Of a stretch of DNA of 64,000 nucleotides, positions 32,861 through 42,158 are shown piece by piece. This stretch comes from CAZMGB01 sp964565775. GTDB lineage: Bacteria > Chloroflexota > Dehalococcoidia > DSTF01 > JALHUB01. Made by a program: the position numbers and the translations under genes. The stretch covers positions 62,001 to 126,000 of the forward strand of contig CAZMGB010000007.1 of the NCBI GenBank assembly GCA_964565775.1, in the 5' to 3' direction. The notes beneath the pieces are model-generated. The model saw only the letters and a list, made by a program, of their open reading frames with translations, searched no databases and was not told where the DNA came from. Every line of letters begins with the position of its first letter. The first letter of the stretch is position 1.

Positions 32861-33661
32861 ATGGAGCGCAGCGTGCTGTCCTTTGATCGCGTAGCGGACA
32901 TCTACGACTCGACCCGGGAGCCGCCTCCGCCGGAAGTAGTCGAGGCTCTCGTCCGCCAGCTAGCGACGTGCCGTTCCGTGCTCGACCTGGGCACCGGCAC
33001 GGGGCGGCTCGCCGGGCCGCTCCTCGACCGGGGGGTACACATCGTCGGCGTCGACGTTTCATCACGGATGCTACAAGTGGCGGTCGGCAAGGGGCTGGAC
33101 CGGGGCATCGTCGGTGATGGCTGCCAGTTGCCGTTCCGCTCGCAGAGCTTCGACGCCATATTGGCCGTCCACGTGATGCACCTCGTGCCCGACCTGTCGC
33201 GCTTCCTTGAGGAGGCGCGACGGGTCGGCCGCCGGCTGCTCGTGACGCTGGCGGACCGCTGGGACCCGTCGCAAAGCCCCTCGGACGGCTACCACGAGGC
33301 GCTTCGCAGGCGGGGCTTCAAGGCCAGGATTGGACTCAGGCATTTGGAGTTGCCCCTGGCCGAGGTGGTGAGGCCCGCGGTCCACTCGCTGGTCATGGCC
33401 GCCACGATCACAGGCGACTTCCGGCCGCTGATCGAGGCCCTGGAGCAGCGCCAGTACTCGGGTACATGGGACGTGCCGGATGACCTTCACCGCGCAGCCA
33501 TCTCCGAGATCAAGGAGCGGTACGTCGGGCCTCGTCCCCCGACCTGCCGCGAGACCTTCGTGCTGTGCTGGGAGATGGCCTCCCTCACGGACGAGGCTCT
33601 GGTCCGAGTCCGAGAGCGGTTCGGATTGCAGGCCGCCGCACCCGCCGGCGGCACCGGATAG
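32861..33661 (+). CDS. Class I SAM-dependent methyltransferase inserted in the leu operon
   Basis: 266 residues. The ATG follows the leuA stop with no gap. SAM motif I is VLDLGTGTGRLAGPLLDRG, then VGVDVSSRMLQVA and FDAILAVHVMHLVPDL. The C-terminal half (LEQRQYSGTWDVPDDLHRAAISEIKERYV) is not catalytic-looking and may bind the substrate. The substrate is unknown; nothing in leucine synthesis needs a methyltransferase, so the position may only reflect co-transcription. No ribosome binding site other than that inside leuA's end is visible. Confidence 0.8.
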   Translation: MERSVLSFDRVADIYDSTREPPPPEVVEALVRQLATCRSVLDLGTGTGRLAGPLLDRGVHIVGVDVSSRMLQVAVGKGLDRGIVGDGCQLPFRSQSFDAILAVHVMHLVPDLSRFLEEARRVGRRLLVTLADRWDPSQSPSDGYHEALRRRGFKARIGLRHLELPLAEVVRPAVHSLVMAATITGDFRPLIEALEQRQYSGTWDVPDDLHRAAISEIKERYVGPRPPTCRETFVLCWEMASLTDEALVRVRERFGLQAAAPAGGTG

Positions 33662-33728
33662 GGAAACGAGGCCGTCAACATCACGAGTAGTAACCGATCA
33701 GTAGCGATAGCCTAGAAGAGAGCATGTC

Positions 33729-34994
33729 ATGGGCATGACCCTGGCCGAAAAGATACTCGCCGCCCACTGCGATAGGACAGAGGTGCGCCCCAGCGACCTC
33801 ATCAACTGCCGCGTCGACTTCCTCATGGCCAACGACGTCACGGCGCCCCTCGCCATCGAGCAGTTTCACAAGCTGGGCGTGAAGACCGTCTTCGACCCGA
33901 AGCGCGTCGCCTTCCTGCCGTCCCACTTCATCCCGAACAAGGACATCCTCAGCGCCGGCAACGCCAAGATGATGCGCGAGTTCGCCCGCGAGCACGGCCT
34001 CATCTACCTAGAGCAGGGCCGCGCCGGCGTCGACCACGCCGTCCTGCCGGAGCGCGGCTGGGTCCTCCCCGGCGATGTCGTCGTGGGAGCCGACTCCCAC
34101 ACCTGCACCTACGGCGCCCTCGGCAACTTCGCCACCGGCATGGGCAGCACCGACTTCGCCTGCGCCATGGCCACCGGCGACATATGGATGCGCGTCCCGC
34201 CGTCCATGAAGTTCATTTACCACGGCCGCCTCGGACGCTGGGTCGGCGGCAAGGACATCATCCTCCACACCATCGGCGATATCGGCACCGACGGCGCCCT
34301 CTACCGCGCCATGGTGTTCGAGGGCGAGGCCATCGCGGCCCTCGACATGGAGGGCCGGCTCACCATCAGCAATATGGCCGTCGAGGCCGGCGGCAAGGCC
34401 GGCATCATCCCGCCCGACGACACGACGATCGAGTACGCACGCTCGCGACCGGAGCGCAGCCGCGAGTGGACCGTCTACGAGGCCGACTCGGACGCTGAGT
34501 ACGTGGAGGTGCGCGAGTACGACGTGTCGGAGCTGGAGCCGATGGTCGCCCTCCCCTTCTCGCCCGGCAACGTCCGGCCCTTGAGCAAAGCGCCCCGGCC
34601 CGAGATCGACCAGGTGTTCATCGGAAGCTGCACCAACGGCCGCATCACCGACCTGCGCCTCGCCGCGTCCATCATCAAGGGCCGCCAGGTGCACGAGCGG
34701 GTGCGCTGCATCGTCATCCCCGCCTCCAACGATATCTACATGCAGGCCCTGCGGGAGGGGCTCATCGAGACGTTCGCCGAGGCGGGGTGCGCCGTCAGCG
34801 CGACCACCTGCGGCCCCTGCCTGGGAGGCTACATGGGCATCCTGGCCGAGGGCGAGCGCTGCGTCAGCACCAGCAACCGCAACTTCGCCGGCCGCATGGG
34901 CCACCCTAAGTCGGAGGTCTTCCTGGTGAACCCGGCCGTCGCCGCGGCGAGTGCGATTGCGGGGAGACTGGCGGGCCCGGAGGAGGTGCTGTGA
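33729..34994 (+). CDS. leuC: 3-isopropylmalate dehydratase large subunit
   Basis: 421 residues, the short archaeal/HacA-like type. Aconitase-fold motifs are VVGADSHTCTYGALGNFATGMGSTD, the first [4Fe-4S] ligand in IGSCTNGRITDLR and the other two in TTCGPCLGGYMG. It isomerises 2- to 3-isopropylmalate with LeuD; enzymes of this branch may also act on citramalate-derived substrates in isoleucine synthesis, which suits the presence of cimA. Its stop overlaps the leuD start (TGATG). Confidence 0.95.
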   Translation: MGMTLAEKILAAHCDRTEVRPSDLINCRVDFLMANDVTAPLAIEQFHKLGVKTVFDPKRVAFLPSHFIPNKDILSAGNAKMMREFAREHGLIYLEQGRAGVDHAVLPERGWVLPGDVVVGADSHTCTYGALGNFATGMGSTDFACAMATGDIWMRVPPSMKFIYHGRLGRWVGGKDIILHTIGDIGTDGALYRAMVFEGEAIAALDMEGRLTISNMAVEAGGKAGIIPPDDTTIEYARSRPERSREWTVYEADSDAEYVEVREYDVSELEPMVALPFSPGNVRPLSKAPRPEIDQVFIGSCTNGRITDLRLAASIIKGRQVHERVRCIVIPASNDIYMQALREGLIETFAEAGCAVSATTCGPCLGGYMGILAEGERCVSTSNRNFAGRMGHPKSEVFLVNPAVAAASAIAGRLAGPEEVL

Positions 34995-35506
34995 TGGCTC
35001 TTCGAGGCAAAGTCCACAAGTACGGCGCCAACATCAACACCGACGTCATCATCCCTGCCCGCTACCTCAACCTTAACGACCCCGACGAGCTGGCCAAGCA
35101 CTGCATGGAGGACGTGGACGCCGATTTCGCTGCCCGCGTCCGCCCCGGCGACATCATCGTCGCCGACACCAACTTCGGCTGCGGCTCCTCCCGCGAGCAC
35201 GCCCCCGTCAGCATCCGCGCCGCCGGCGTCAGCGCCGTCATCGCGAAGACGTTCGCCCGCATCTTCTATCGCAACGCCATCAACCTCGGCCTCCCCATCC
35301 TCGAGTGCCCGGAGGCCGTCGACGGCAGCGAGGCCGGCGACGAGCTGGAGGTAGAGCTGGAGACGGGCGCCATCCGCAACCTGACGCGCGGCACCGCCTT
35401 TCAGGCCAAGCCCTACCCGGACTTCATGCTCGAGCTCGTGCGCGCCGGCGGGCTCGTCGAGTACACGAAAGGGAGGCTGGCGGCACAGGGAAAGCGACGG
35501 CAGTGA
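34994..35506 (+). CDS. leuD: 3-isopropylmalate dehydratase small subunit
   Basis: 170 residues from the ATG at 34994 overlapping the leuC stop, with GGAGGAGGTG upstream; a GTG directly before is an alternative. GKVHKYGANINTDVIIPARYL and NFGCGSSREHAPVSIRAAGVSAVIAKTFARIFYRNAINLGLP are the swivel-domain signatures. It completes the substrate site of LeuC. The stop codon overlaps the GTG of a small downstream gene. Confidence 0.95.
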   Translation: MALRGKVHKYGANINTDVIIPARYLNLNDPDELAKHCMEDVDADFAARVRPGDIIVADTNFGCGSSREHAPVSIRAAGVSAVIAKTFARIFYRNAINLGLPILECPEAVDGSEAGDELEVELETGAIRNLTRGTAFQAKPYPDFMLELVRAGGLVEYTKGRLAAQGKRRQ

Positions 35507-35667
35507 GCGAAGAGAGAGTTCGACCCAGCCTCAGCGCCGCCCGCCGCAACTGGCGGGAGTCTGACCTGCCCTTCTTCGCCAGGCTACGGGCGGCCGCGAG
35601 AAACAACTGGCGCAAGATCCGCACCCGCAGCAACTGCTGCGGTCACCCCGGCGAACCCGGCTGCTGA
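35503..35667 (+). CDS. Small protein (54 aa) with Cys-rich CCGHPGEPGC tail
   Basis: A GTG overlaps the leuD stop (GTGA) and opens a 54-codon frame: a helical basic stretch (SAARRNWRESDLPFFARLRAAARNNWRKIRTR) ending SNCCGHPGEPGC. Three Cys and a His in the last ten residues suggest metal or redox chemistry. I recall short proteins with a similar R-N-x-W...CCG...PGC ending in Chloroflexota genomes, but no function. Tight coupling to leuD and the conserved-looking tail argue against chance. Confidence 0.6.
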   Translation: MSEERVRPSLSAARRNWRESDLPFFARLRAAARNNWRKIRTRSNCCGHPGEPGC

Positions 35668-35837
35668 GCCGGCCCGCCCGAGCCCGGTGCGGGCTCCGAG
35701 GTCGGGGCGGGGGACTAGCGGACAGCGTCGCTTGCCAGCGCCGTCTCGCTGCGACAGTGCCCGTGCGCCTTCCCTGTGCTACACTTGCCACCGGCCCCTT
35801 CCCAGTCACAGCGATAAGTCATCAGGAGTAGGAGAGC

Positions 35838-36893
35838 ATGCACCGTATAGCTGTTATCCCCGGCGACGGCACCGGAGCCGAGGTCGTGCGCGAGGGCCTC
35901 AAGGTCCTCGAGGCTGCCGCCAGCGCCACCGGCTTCAAGTACGAGACCGCCACCTACGATTTCGGCGGTGACCGCTACCTCCGCACCGGCGAGACCCTGC
36001 CCGACTCCGCCATCGACGAGATGCGCGGCTTCGACGCCATCTACCTGGGCGCCATCGGCCACCCCGACGTGCCCCCCGGCCCCCTGGAGCGCGGCATCCT
36101 TCTCCGCCTCCGCTTCGAGCTCGACCAGTACATCAACCTCCGCCCCGTCAAGCTCTACCCGGGCGTCGACTGCCCCCTCAAGGACAAGGGTCCGGAGGAC
36201 ATCGACTTCGTCGTCGTCCGCGAGAACACGGAAGGGCTGTACACCGGCATGGGCGGCATCCAGTACAAGGGCACGCCTCAGGAAGTCTCCACGCAGGTCC
36301 ACTGCACGACCCGCTTCGGCGCCGAGCGGGCCATCCGCTACGCCTTCGAGCTGACCCGCAAGCGTAACAGGCAGAAGCAGCTCCACCTGGTCGCCAAGAC
36401 GAACGTCCTCACCTACGTCCACGACACCTGGTGGCGCGCCTTCAACGAGGTGGGCGACGCCGACTACCCCGACATCCGCCGTGAGTACGCCCACGTCGAC
36501 GCCGCCTGTATGTGGTTCGTGAAGAACCCCGAGTGGTTCGACGTCATCGTCGTCGAGAACATGTTCGGCGACATCATCACCGACCTAGGGGCGATGATTC
36601 AGGGGGGCATGGGCGTGGCCGCCGGCGGCAACATCAACCCGCAGGGCGTCTCCATGTTCGAGCCCATCGGCGGCAGCGCCCCGAAGTACACGGGCCAGAA
36701 CGTCATCTGCCCCATGGCCGCCATCGCCGCCGCCCAGATGATGCTGGAGGTTCTCGGCGAGGAGGAGGCAGGCCGGCGCGTCGAAGAGGCGATGATCAAG
36801 GCGCTGACCAGCGGCAAGATCAAGTCCCTCTCCGCCGGCCGCATGGGCCTGTCCACGTCAGAGGTGGGTGACCTCCTGGCCAGCTACGTGTAG
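35838..36893 (+). CDS. leuB: 3-isopropylmalate dehydrogenase
   Basis: 351 residues with RIAVIPGDGTGAEVVREGLKVLE at the N-terminus, the substrate-binding RFELDQYINLRPVKLYPG, VVRENTEGLYTGMGG, and the metal/NAD region VVENMFGDIITDLGAMIQGGMGVAAGGNI plus EPIGGSAPKYTG. It oxidises 3-isopropylmalate to ketoisocaproate. The loop RPVKLYPG differs from tartrate- and isocitrate-specific members, and the gene context supports LeuB; methylmalate oxidation for isoleucine is possible. It starts 170 bases after the small Cys-tail gene. Confidence 0.92.
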   Translation: MHRIAVIPGDGTGAEVVREGLKVLEAAASATGFKYETATYDFGGDRYLRTGETLPDSAIDEMRGFDAIYLGAIGHPDVPPGPLERGILLRLRFELDQYINLRPVKLYPGVDCPLKDKGPEDIDFVVVRENTEGLYTGMGGIQYKGTPQEVSTQVHCTTRFGAERAIRYAFELTRKRNRQKQLHLVAKTNVLTYVHDTWWRAFNEVGDADYPDIRREYAHVDAACMWFVKNPEWFDVIVVENMFGDIITDLGAMIQGGMGVAAGGNINPQGVSMFEPIGGSAPKYTGQNVICPMAAIAAAQMMLEVLGEEEAGRRVEEAMIKALTSGKIKSLSAGRMGLSTSEVGDLLASYV

Positions 36894-36922
36894 ACACCCG
36901 TCTCAGGCCCACGCCAACTCCC

Positions 36923-36949
36923 ACTGCCGGTGGTTTCCCCACCGGCAGT
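36923..36949 (+). terminator. Hairpin downstream of leuB
   Basis: ACTGCCGGTGG-TTTCC-CCACCGGCAGT is a perfect 11-base-pair stem 30 bases after the leuB stop. It is followed by ACTATGTTATAATG and not by a clean T run, and directly abuts the next promoter, so it may end leuB transcription or serve as a boundary element. Confidence 0.5.
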
Positions 36950-36956
36950 ACTATGT

Positions 36957-36962
36957 TATAAT
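36957..36962 (+). promoter_or_regulatory. -10 box of the three-gene cassette
   Basis: A perfect TATAAT sits 45 bases before the first cassette gene. The -35 region falls in the loop and arm of the preceding hairpin and is weak (TTTCCC), which could mean regulation through the hairpin sequence or an activator. Confidence 0.5.
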
Positions 36963-37006
36963 GTTATCGTAGAGTCCTGAGGCGTAACCATTAGGAGATT
37001 GCAACT

Positions 37007-37390
37007 ATGCAAACAGACGATCCACTGGCGATGCTGCTTCTCGATGCCGCCGAAGTAGATCGCGCGCTGCTCGCAGAAGCCCTGTCCGACCGAGTCGGCA
37101 TAGACTCAAAGTCCGGGAGGATAGTACCTCTCCCCGGTTATGCCGCACTCAACGCCCGCCAGAAGGTGCTCGTCATCCTCTTGGCCGCAAAAGCCGCGTC
37201 GCTGCTCGGCGTGCGCGACACCGAGGTCATGCCCGCACAAGACGTCATAGCTACAAGCGGTCTTCCCCGGGGCACCGTAGCACCTAAGCTCAAGGAGCTC
37301 CGCGATGGTGGACTAGTCGGGCAAGACACGGACCGCGCGTACTACGTCCCCAACGGGCTACTCCAGAGGGCGATCCAGCAACTCAATTAG
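37007..37390 (+). CDS. Winged-helix-like protein, first gene of an uncharacterised three-gene cassette
   Basis: 127 residues; TTAGGAG lies nine bases before the ATG. The N-terminal half reads VDRALLAEALSDRVGIDSKSGRIVPLPGY and LNARQKVLVILLAAKAASLLG, a helical segment. The C-terminal half VMPAQDVIATSGLPRGTVAPKLKELRDGGLVGQDTDRAYYVPNGLL is a winged helix-turn-helix of MarR/ArsR style. I recognise the pattern from uncharacterised archaeal and bacterial proteins but know no function. Codon use is less GC-rich than in the flanking leuB and cimA genes. It likely acts as DNA-binding or protein-binding partner of the two genes behind it. Confidence 0.65.
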   Translation: MQTDDPLAMLLLDAAEVDRALLAEALSDRVGIDSKSGRIVPLPGYAALNARQKVLVILLAAKAASLLGVRDTEVMPAQDVIATSGLPRGTVAPKLKELRDGGLVGQDTDRAYYVPNGLLQRAIQQLN

Positions 37391-37399
37391 GAGACGGCG

Positions 37400-37960
37400 A
37401 TGGAACAGACATTCAGGGTAAGGGTCGACGCCACAGCGGGAACAGTCGAGGTGGAGGGCCCCGAGGCATTCGTTCGGGAGATGCTGGACCGCTATTCCTC
37501 GGTCGTGGACCGCTCACCAAAGCCGAGGACACGCAAGAAGCCAGGCCGGACATCTACCAAGAAGGTGAGACCCCGCGCGCAAACCGCCGACGCCGGAGAC
37601 TCAAAGAAAGGCCGTGCGGCGCGGGTGGAGGTTGACGAGAAGCTAAGAGAACAACTTCAACCGCACCTCTCAGCGTTCGCGACCTATTTGGACGAGCGCA
37701 ACGTTGCAGCGCGAACGGAGGAGGCAGCAGTTGTCGCCTCGTTCCTGGCATCGAAGGTGGGACAGGAATCCATGGACGAGAGGCAATATGTAACAGTGCT
37801 GCGTACCCTTGGCAGGCCTCTTCCCAAGATACCGCGCCAGGTACTTCTGGACGCGAAGAACAAGAAGCAGTTCTTCTACGAAGAAGGCACGTCCTTCAGG
37901 CTTACAACCACTGGGCTGAACTTCGCGGAACATGAGTCGCTCAAGGAGCAGTCGAAGTGA
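37400..37960 (+). CDS. Second cassette protein: N-terminal domain, Lys/Arg linker, C-terminal winged-helix-like domain
   Basis: 186 residues; the ribosome binding site TTAGGAGACGGCG overlaps the stop of the preceding gene. FRVRVDATAGTVEVEGPEAFVREML forms a small beta-rich N-terminal unit, followed by a highly basic linker (about residues 45-75, PRTRKKPGRTSTKKVRPRAQ), and then LREQLQPHLSAFATYLDERN...EEAAVVASFLASKV...LPKIPRQVLLDAKNKKQFFYEEGTSFRLTTTGLNFAEH, which has the look of a winged helix. No enzyme motif is visible. It overlaps the third gene by four bases. Confidence 0.65.
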   Translation: MEQTFRVRVDATAGTVEVEGPEAFVREMLDRYSSVVDRSPKPRTRKKPGRTSTKKVRPRAQTADAGDSKKGRAARVEVDEKLREQLQPHLSAFATYLDERNVAARTEEAAVVASFLASKVGQESMDERQYVTVLRTLGRPLPKIPRQVLLDAKNKKQFFYEEGTSFRLTTTGLNFAEHESLKEQSK

Positions 37961-38742
37961 CCAACGGTCTCCACAACATGTTACAGAGCCGGCTGTCCGC
38001 GGATCTGGTTGACGAACTGCTCAGACAGCACGCCCGGGCACACCAGCGTTTTCAGGCTGGGGAAGCGGAGGGGGCCCTCGAGGCGGTCGGGAAATATGCG
38101 GAGGCAGCCATCCGCTGCGCGGACTACCTCGTGACCGGGTGTTGCGTCCCTCTTTCGGATGGCCTGCCCCCCTTTGATCAGATGGTTAGGCGCATCGAAT
38201 CTACGCCTTCTGGGAGCGCACCGGAAAGTATGCGCGTCATTGCGCCACGGGTGCTGCACGCTATGTACACTGTCCGCAGCAAGCGAGGAGGAGGGCATGT
38301 GTCCGGAGAGGTGACTGCGGAACGCATAGACGCCATGACCTGTCAGCAGATGGCAGACTGGTTCCTCGCCGAGCTGGTACGGGTGATAGCGAATCTCCCA
38401 CTGGATGAGGGTCAGGCGCTGGTAGACTCCCTGGTCCAGCGGCAGATACCTGTTCTTTACCATGATGAGCACGTTCGGGTGGTGACCAGGACAGATCTTG
38501 AACTTGATGAGGAGATGCTCGTTCTTCTCTACAGCGAGCCATCCGGGTTGTCCGAGGCGGAGCTCATGCGATCGACACGAAGGTCCCGGGGCAGCGTACG
38601 ACACGCAATTGACGGGCTGATCAAACTACGGCACGCCTACAAGACCAGTGACAGACCATACAGGGTGCGCCTTCTTCCCCCGGGTGTCCGGCGCGTGGAG
38701 CATGCCGGCCTACTGTCCTATCCGCCGTCGTCTCACGGTTAG
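37957..38742 (+). CDS. Third cassette protein: HEPN-like helical domain plus winged helix
   Basis: 261 residues from a GTG overlapping the previous stop (GTGA). Residues about 12-145 are all-helical and contain YTVRSKRGGGHVSGEV, where Arg107-x6-His114 matches the R-x4-6-H signature of HEPN ribonuclease domains; the preceding helix pair (EGALEAVGKYAEAAIRCADYLV) also looks HEPN-like. Residues about 180-250 (EEMLVLLYSEPSGLSEAELMRSTRRSRGSVRHAIDGLIKLRHAYKT) form a winged helix. HEPN domains are common in toxin-antitoxin and antiphage systems; that this one cleaves RNA is inference. Confidence 0.65.
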   Translation: MTNGLHNMLQSRLSADLVDELLRQHARAHQRFQAGEAEGALEAVGKYAEAAIRCADYLVTGCCVPLSDGLPPFDQMVRRIESTPSGSAPESMRVIAPRVLHAMYTVRSKRGGGHVSGEVTAERIDAMTCQQMADWFLAELVRVIANLPLDEGQALVDSLVQRQIPVLYHDEHVRVVTRTDLELDEEMLVLLYSEPSGLSEAELMRSTRRSRGSVRHAIDGLIKLRHAYKTSDRPYRVRLLPPGVRRVEHAGLLSYPPSSHG

Positions 38743-38843
38743 CCAGACGCGATTCTGCTCACCCCCACCCATAAGCCTGCTTCGGCGGCGGCCGACAATA
38801 TGCTATGCTTGGGGACAAATCCCAGCCGCGGCGGTGAACCATC

Positions 38844-40442
<1,599 letters not shown>

Positions 40443-40450
40443 TCTGTTCT

Positions 40451-40490
40451 GAACGCCTGAGCAGCCTGCCTGCCGGACAGGCAGGCGTTC
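40451..40490. repeat. Nested palindrome after cimA
   Basis: CCTGCCTG-CCGGA-CAGGCAGG (40465-40485) can alternatively pair as GAACGCCTG/CAGGCGTTC at its outer ends. It follows cimA by about 10 bases and may act as a terminator, though no T run follows. Confidence 0.5.
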
Positions 40491-40521
40491 CTCCGGGCAG
40501 ATTCGATTGGGGGTGACAGCT

Positions 40522-41760
40522 ATGCCCTACCGCGCTCCCGAGACCGCCCGCCAGCGCGAGATCGCCGCCGACATCGAGGCCCTCTGCCGATTCGACCGCA
40601 CCTCTGCCTCACCCGGCGAGAGAGACGCCGCCGAGTGGGTGCAGTCGCGCCTCCGGGGCATCGGCCTCGAGACCGAGATCGAGGAGTTCCACTTCTATCC
40701 GAACTACTGGACCGTCTGGGGCACCCATGCCATCGGCGCCTATCTGGCGGCCCGGCTCGCCCGCGCCGGTCGCCGCCGCGCCGTCGCCGCCGCTGCCCTC
40801 TCGTCCTTCCTCGCCGCCTCCCTCTGGGGCGACCTTACGTCCGATTTCCACTGGCTGCGAGACCGCTTCCCCGCCCGTCTCTCCTACAACGTCCTGGCCC
40901 GCCTGCCGAACCCCAAAGCCTCGCGCGTCGTCATCATCAGCGCCCACCACGACGCCGCGCACTCGGGCACCGTCTTCCACCCGGCCATCCATCGCTGGGC
41001 CGTCAAGCGATCGGGCGGCCCCTCCGGCGAGCTGCCGTCGATCATGCGCCTGCCATTCGCCGGGCTGCTGCTGGCCGCCGGCGGCGCCGCGGGCCGCGCC
41101 CTCGGTCTGCCCCGCTGGCTCATGGCCCTGCCCCTCCGCATCGGCGGCACCATCAGCCTGCTCACCACCGCCGCCATGGTCGACATCGGCCGCAGCCCCA
41201 CCGTGCCCGGCGCGAACGATGACGCCTCGGGCGTGGCCGTCCTCCTCGCCCTCGCCGAAGACCTCCGGCGGGAGCCGCCGGAAGACCTCGAGCTCTGGTT
41301 CCTCTCCACCGGCTGCGAGGAGGGCATCCTTGGCGGCATGCTCAACTTCGTCTCCCGCCACCGTGCGGAGTTGGAGCGCGACCGGCACCTCTTCCTCAAC
41401 CTGGAAATGCTGGGGACGGAGAGGACGGTCTACTTCGAGGGCGAAGGCTTCCTGAGGCTCTTCCCATACGATGCGGGGGCCGTGGCGCTGGCCGCTCAGG
41501 TGGCCCAGGAGCCCGACTTCCGGGGAGCCGAAGGCGTGACCTCCCCCCTGGCCACCGACGCCCTCGTGCCGACGCGCCGCGGCTTGGCCGCCATCACCAT
41601 CGCCTCCATGCCCCCGCCGGACAGCCTCGCCCACTACCACTGGCCCTCAGACACCCCCGACAACGTCGACGTGGAGTCAGTGGAGCGCGGCTTCCTCTTC
41701 GTGCGGCGCATGGTGGCGCTGGCTCAGGAGCGCGTCGCCGCCGGAGCGTCGCCCTGGTAG
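40522..41760 (+). CDS. M28-family zinc aminopeptidase-like protein with hydrophobic segment
   Basis: 412 residues from the ATG at 40522, with GGGGGTG six bases upstream; TTG/GTG codons at 40507 and 40513 are alternatives. Zinc-ligand motifs follow the M28 order: VIISAHHDAAH, GANDDASGVAVLLALAEDL, STGCEEGILGG and HYHWPSDTPDN. Between the first and second motif a roughly 60-residue insertion (LPFAGLLLAAGGAAGRALGL ... ISLLTTAAMVDIG) is hydrophobic and may anchor the protein to the membrane. There is no cleavable signal peptide. Substrate unknown. Confidence 0.83.
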   Translation: MPYRAPETARQREIAADIEALCRFDRTSASPGERDAAEWVQSRLRGIGLETEIEEFHFYPNYWTVWGTHAIGAYLAARLARAGRRRAVAAAALSSFLAASLWGDLTSDFHWLRDRFPARLSYNVLARLPNPKASRVVIISAHHDAAHSGTVFHPAIHRWAVKRSGGPSGELPSIMRLPFAGLLLAAGGAAGRALGLPRWLMALPLRIGGTISLLTTAAMVDIGRSPTVPGANDDASGVAVLLALAEDLRREPPEDLELWFLSTGCEEGILGGMLNFVSRHRAELERDRHLFLNLEMLGTERTVYFEGEGFLRLFPYDAGAVALAAQVAQEPDFRGAEGVTSPLATDALVPTRRGLAAITIASMPPPDSLAHYHWPSDTPDNVDVESVERGFLFVRRMVALAQERVAAGASPW

Positions 41761-41859
41761 GGCTGGCCGTGTCGAAGAGTGGGCTGGCAAAACCGCGCGG
41801 CCTCGCCGAGCGAAGGGCACCGGAACATGTCTTTCTCAGAGCGTGACGGGAGGTGAAGA

Positions 41860-42135
41860 ATGACGCAGCAGCAGGGCCCCATGGGGCCGTTCTGCCAGTC
41901 GTGCGGGATGCCGCTCTTCAAGCCGGACGACTTCGGCACCAACGCCGAGGGCTGGCGCCAGAATGACTACTGCCTCTACTGCTACCAGGGCGGCAGGTTC
42001 ACGCAGCCCGACATTACGCTCGCCGAGATGATCAAGCAGGTGGTGAAGCCGGCCGCGCAGGCGACGGGCATGACCGAGGCAGAGGCGCGCGCTATGGCCG
42101 AGGAGAATCTGCCCCGCCTGAAGCGCTGGCAGTAG
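41860..42135 (+). CDS. Putative zinc-ribbon protein (zf_ribbon_2 type)
   Basis: 91 residues preceded by GGGAGGTGAAG. FCQSCGMPLFKPDDFGTNAEGWRQNDYCLYCYQGGRFTQPDITLAEMI has CxxC pairs and the sequence pattern of the small 'putative zinc ribbon' family often labelled a transcriptional-regulator-like protein. The C-terminal half is helical (EAEARAMAEENLPRLKRWQ). The function is not known. It is monocistronic between the M28 gene and the convergent PDZ gene. Confidence 0.85.
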   Translation: MTQQQGPMGPFCQSCGMPLFKPDDFGTNAEGWRQNDYCLYCYQGGRFTQPDITLAEMIKQVVKPAAQATGMTEAEARAMAEENLPRLKRWQ

Positions 42136-42158
42136 TCACCCCCGGGGCACGCCGCCTC

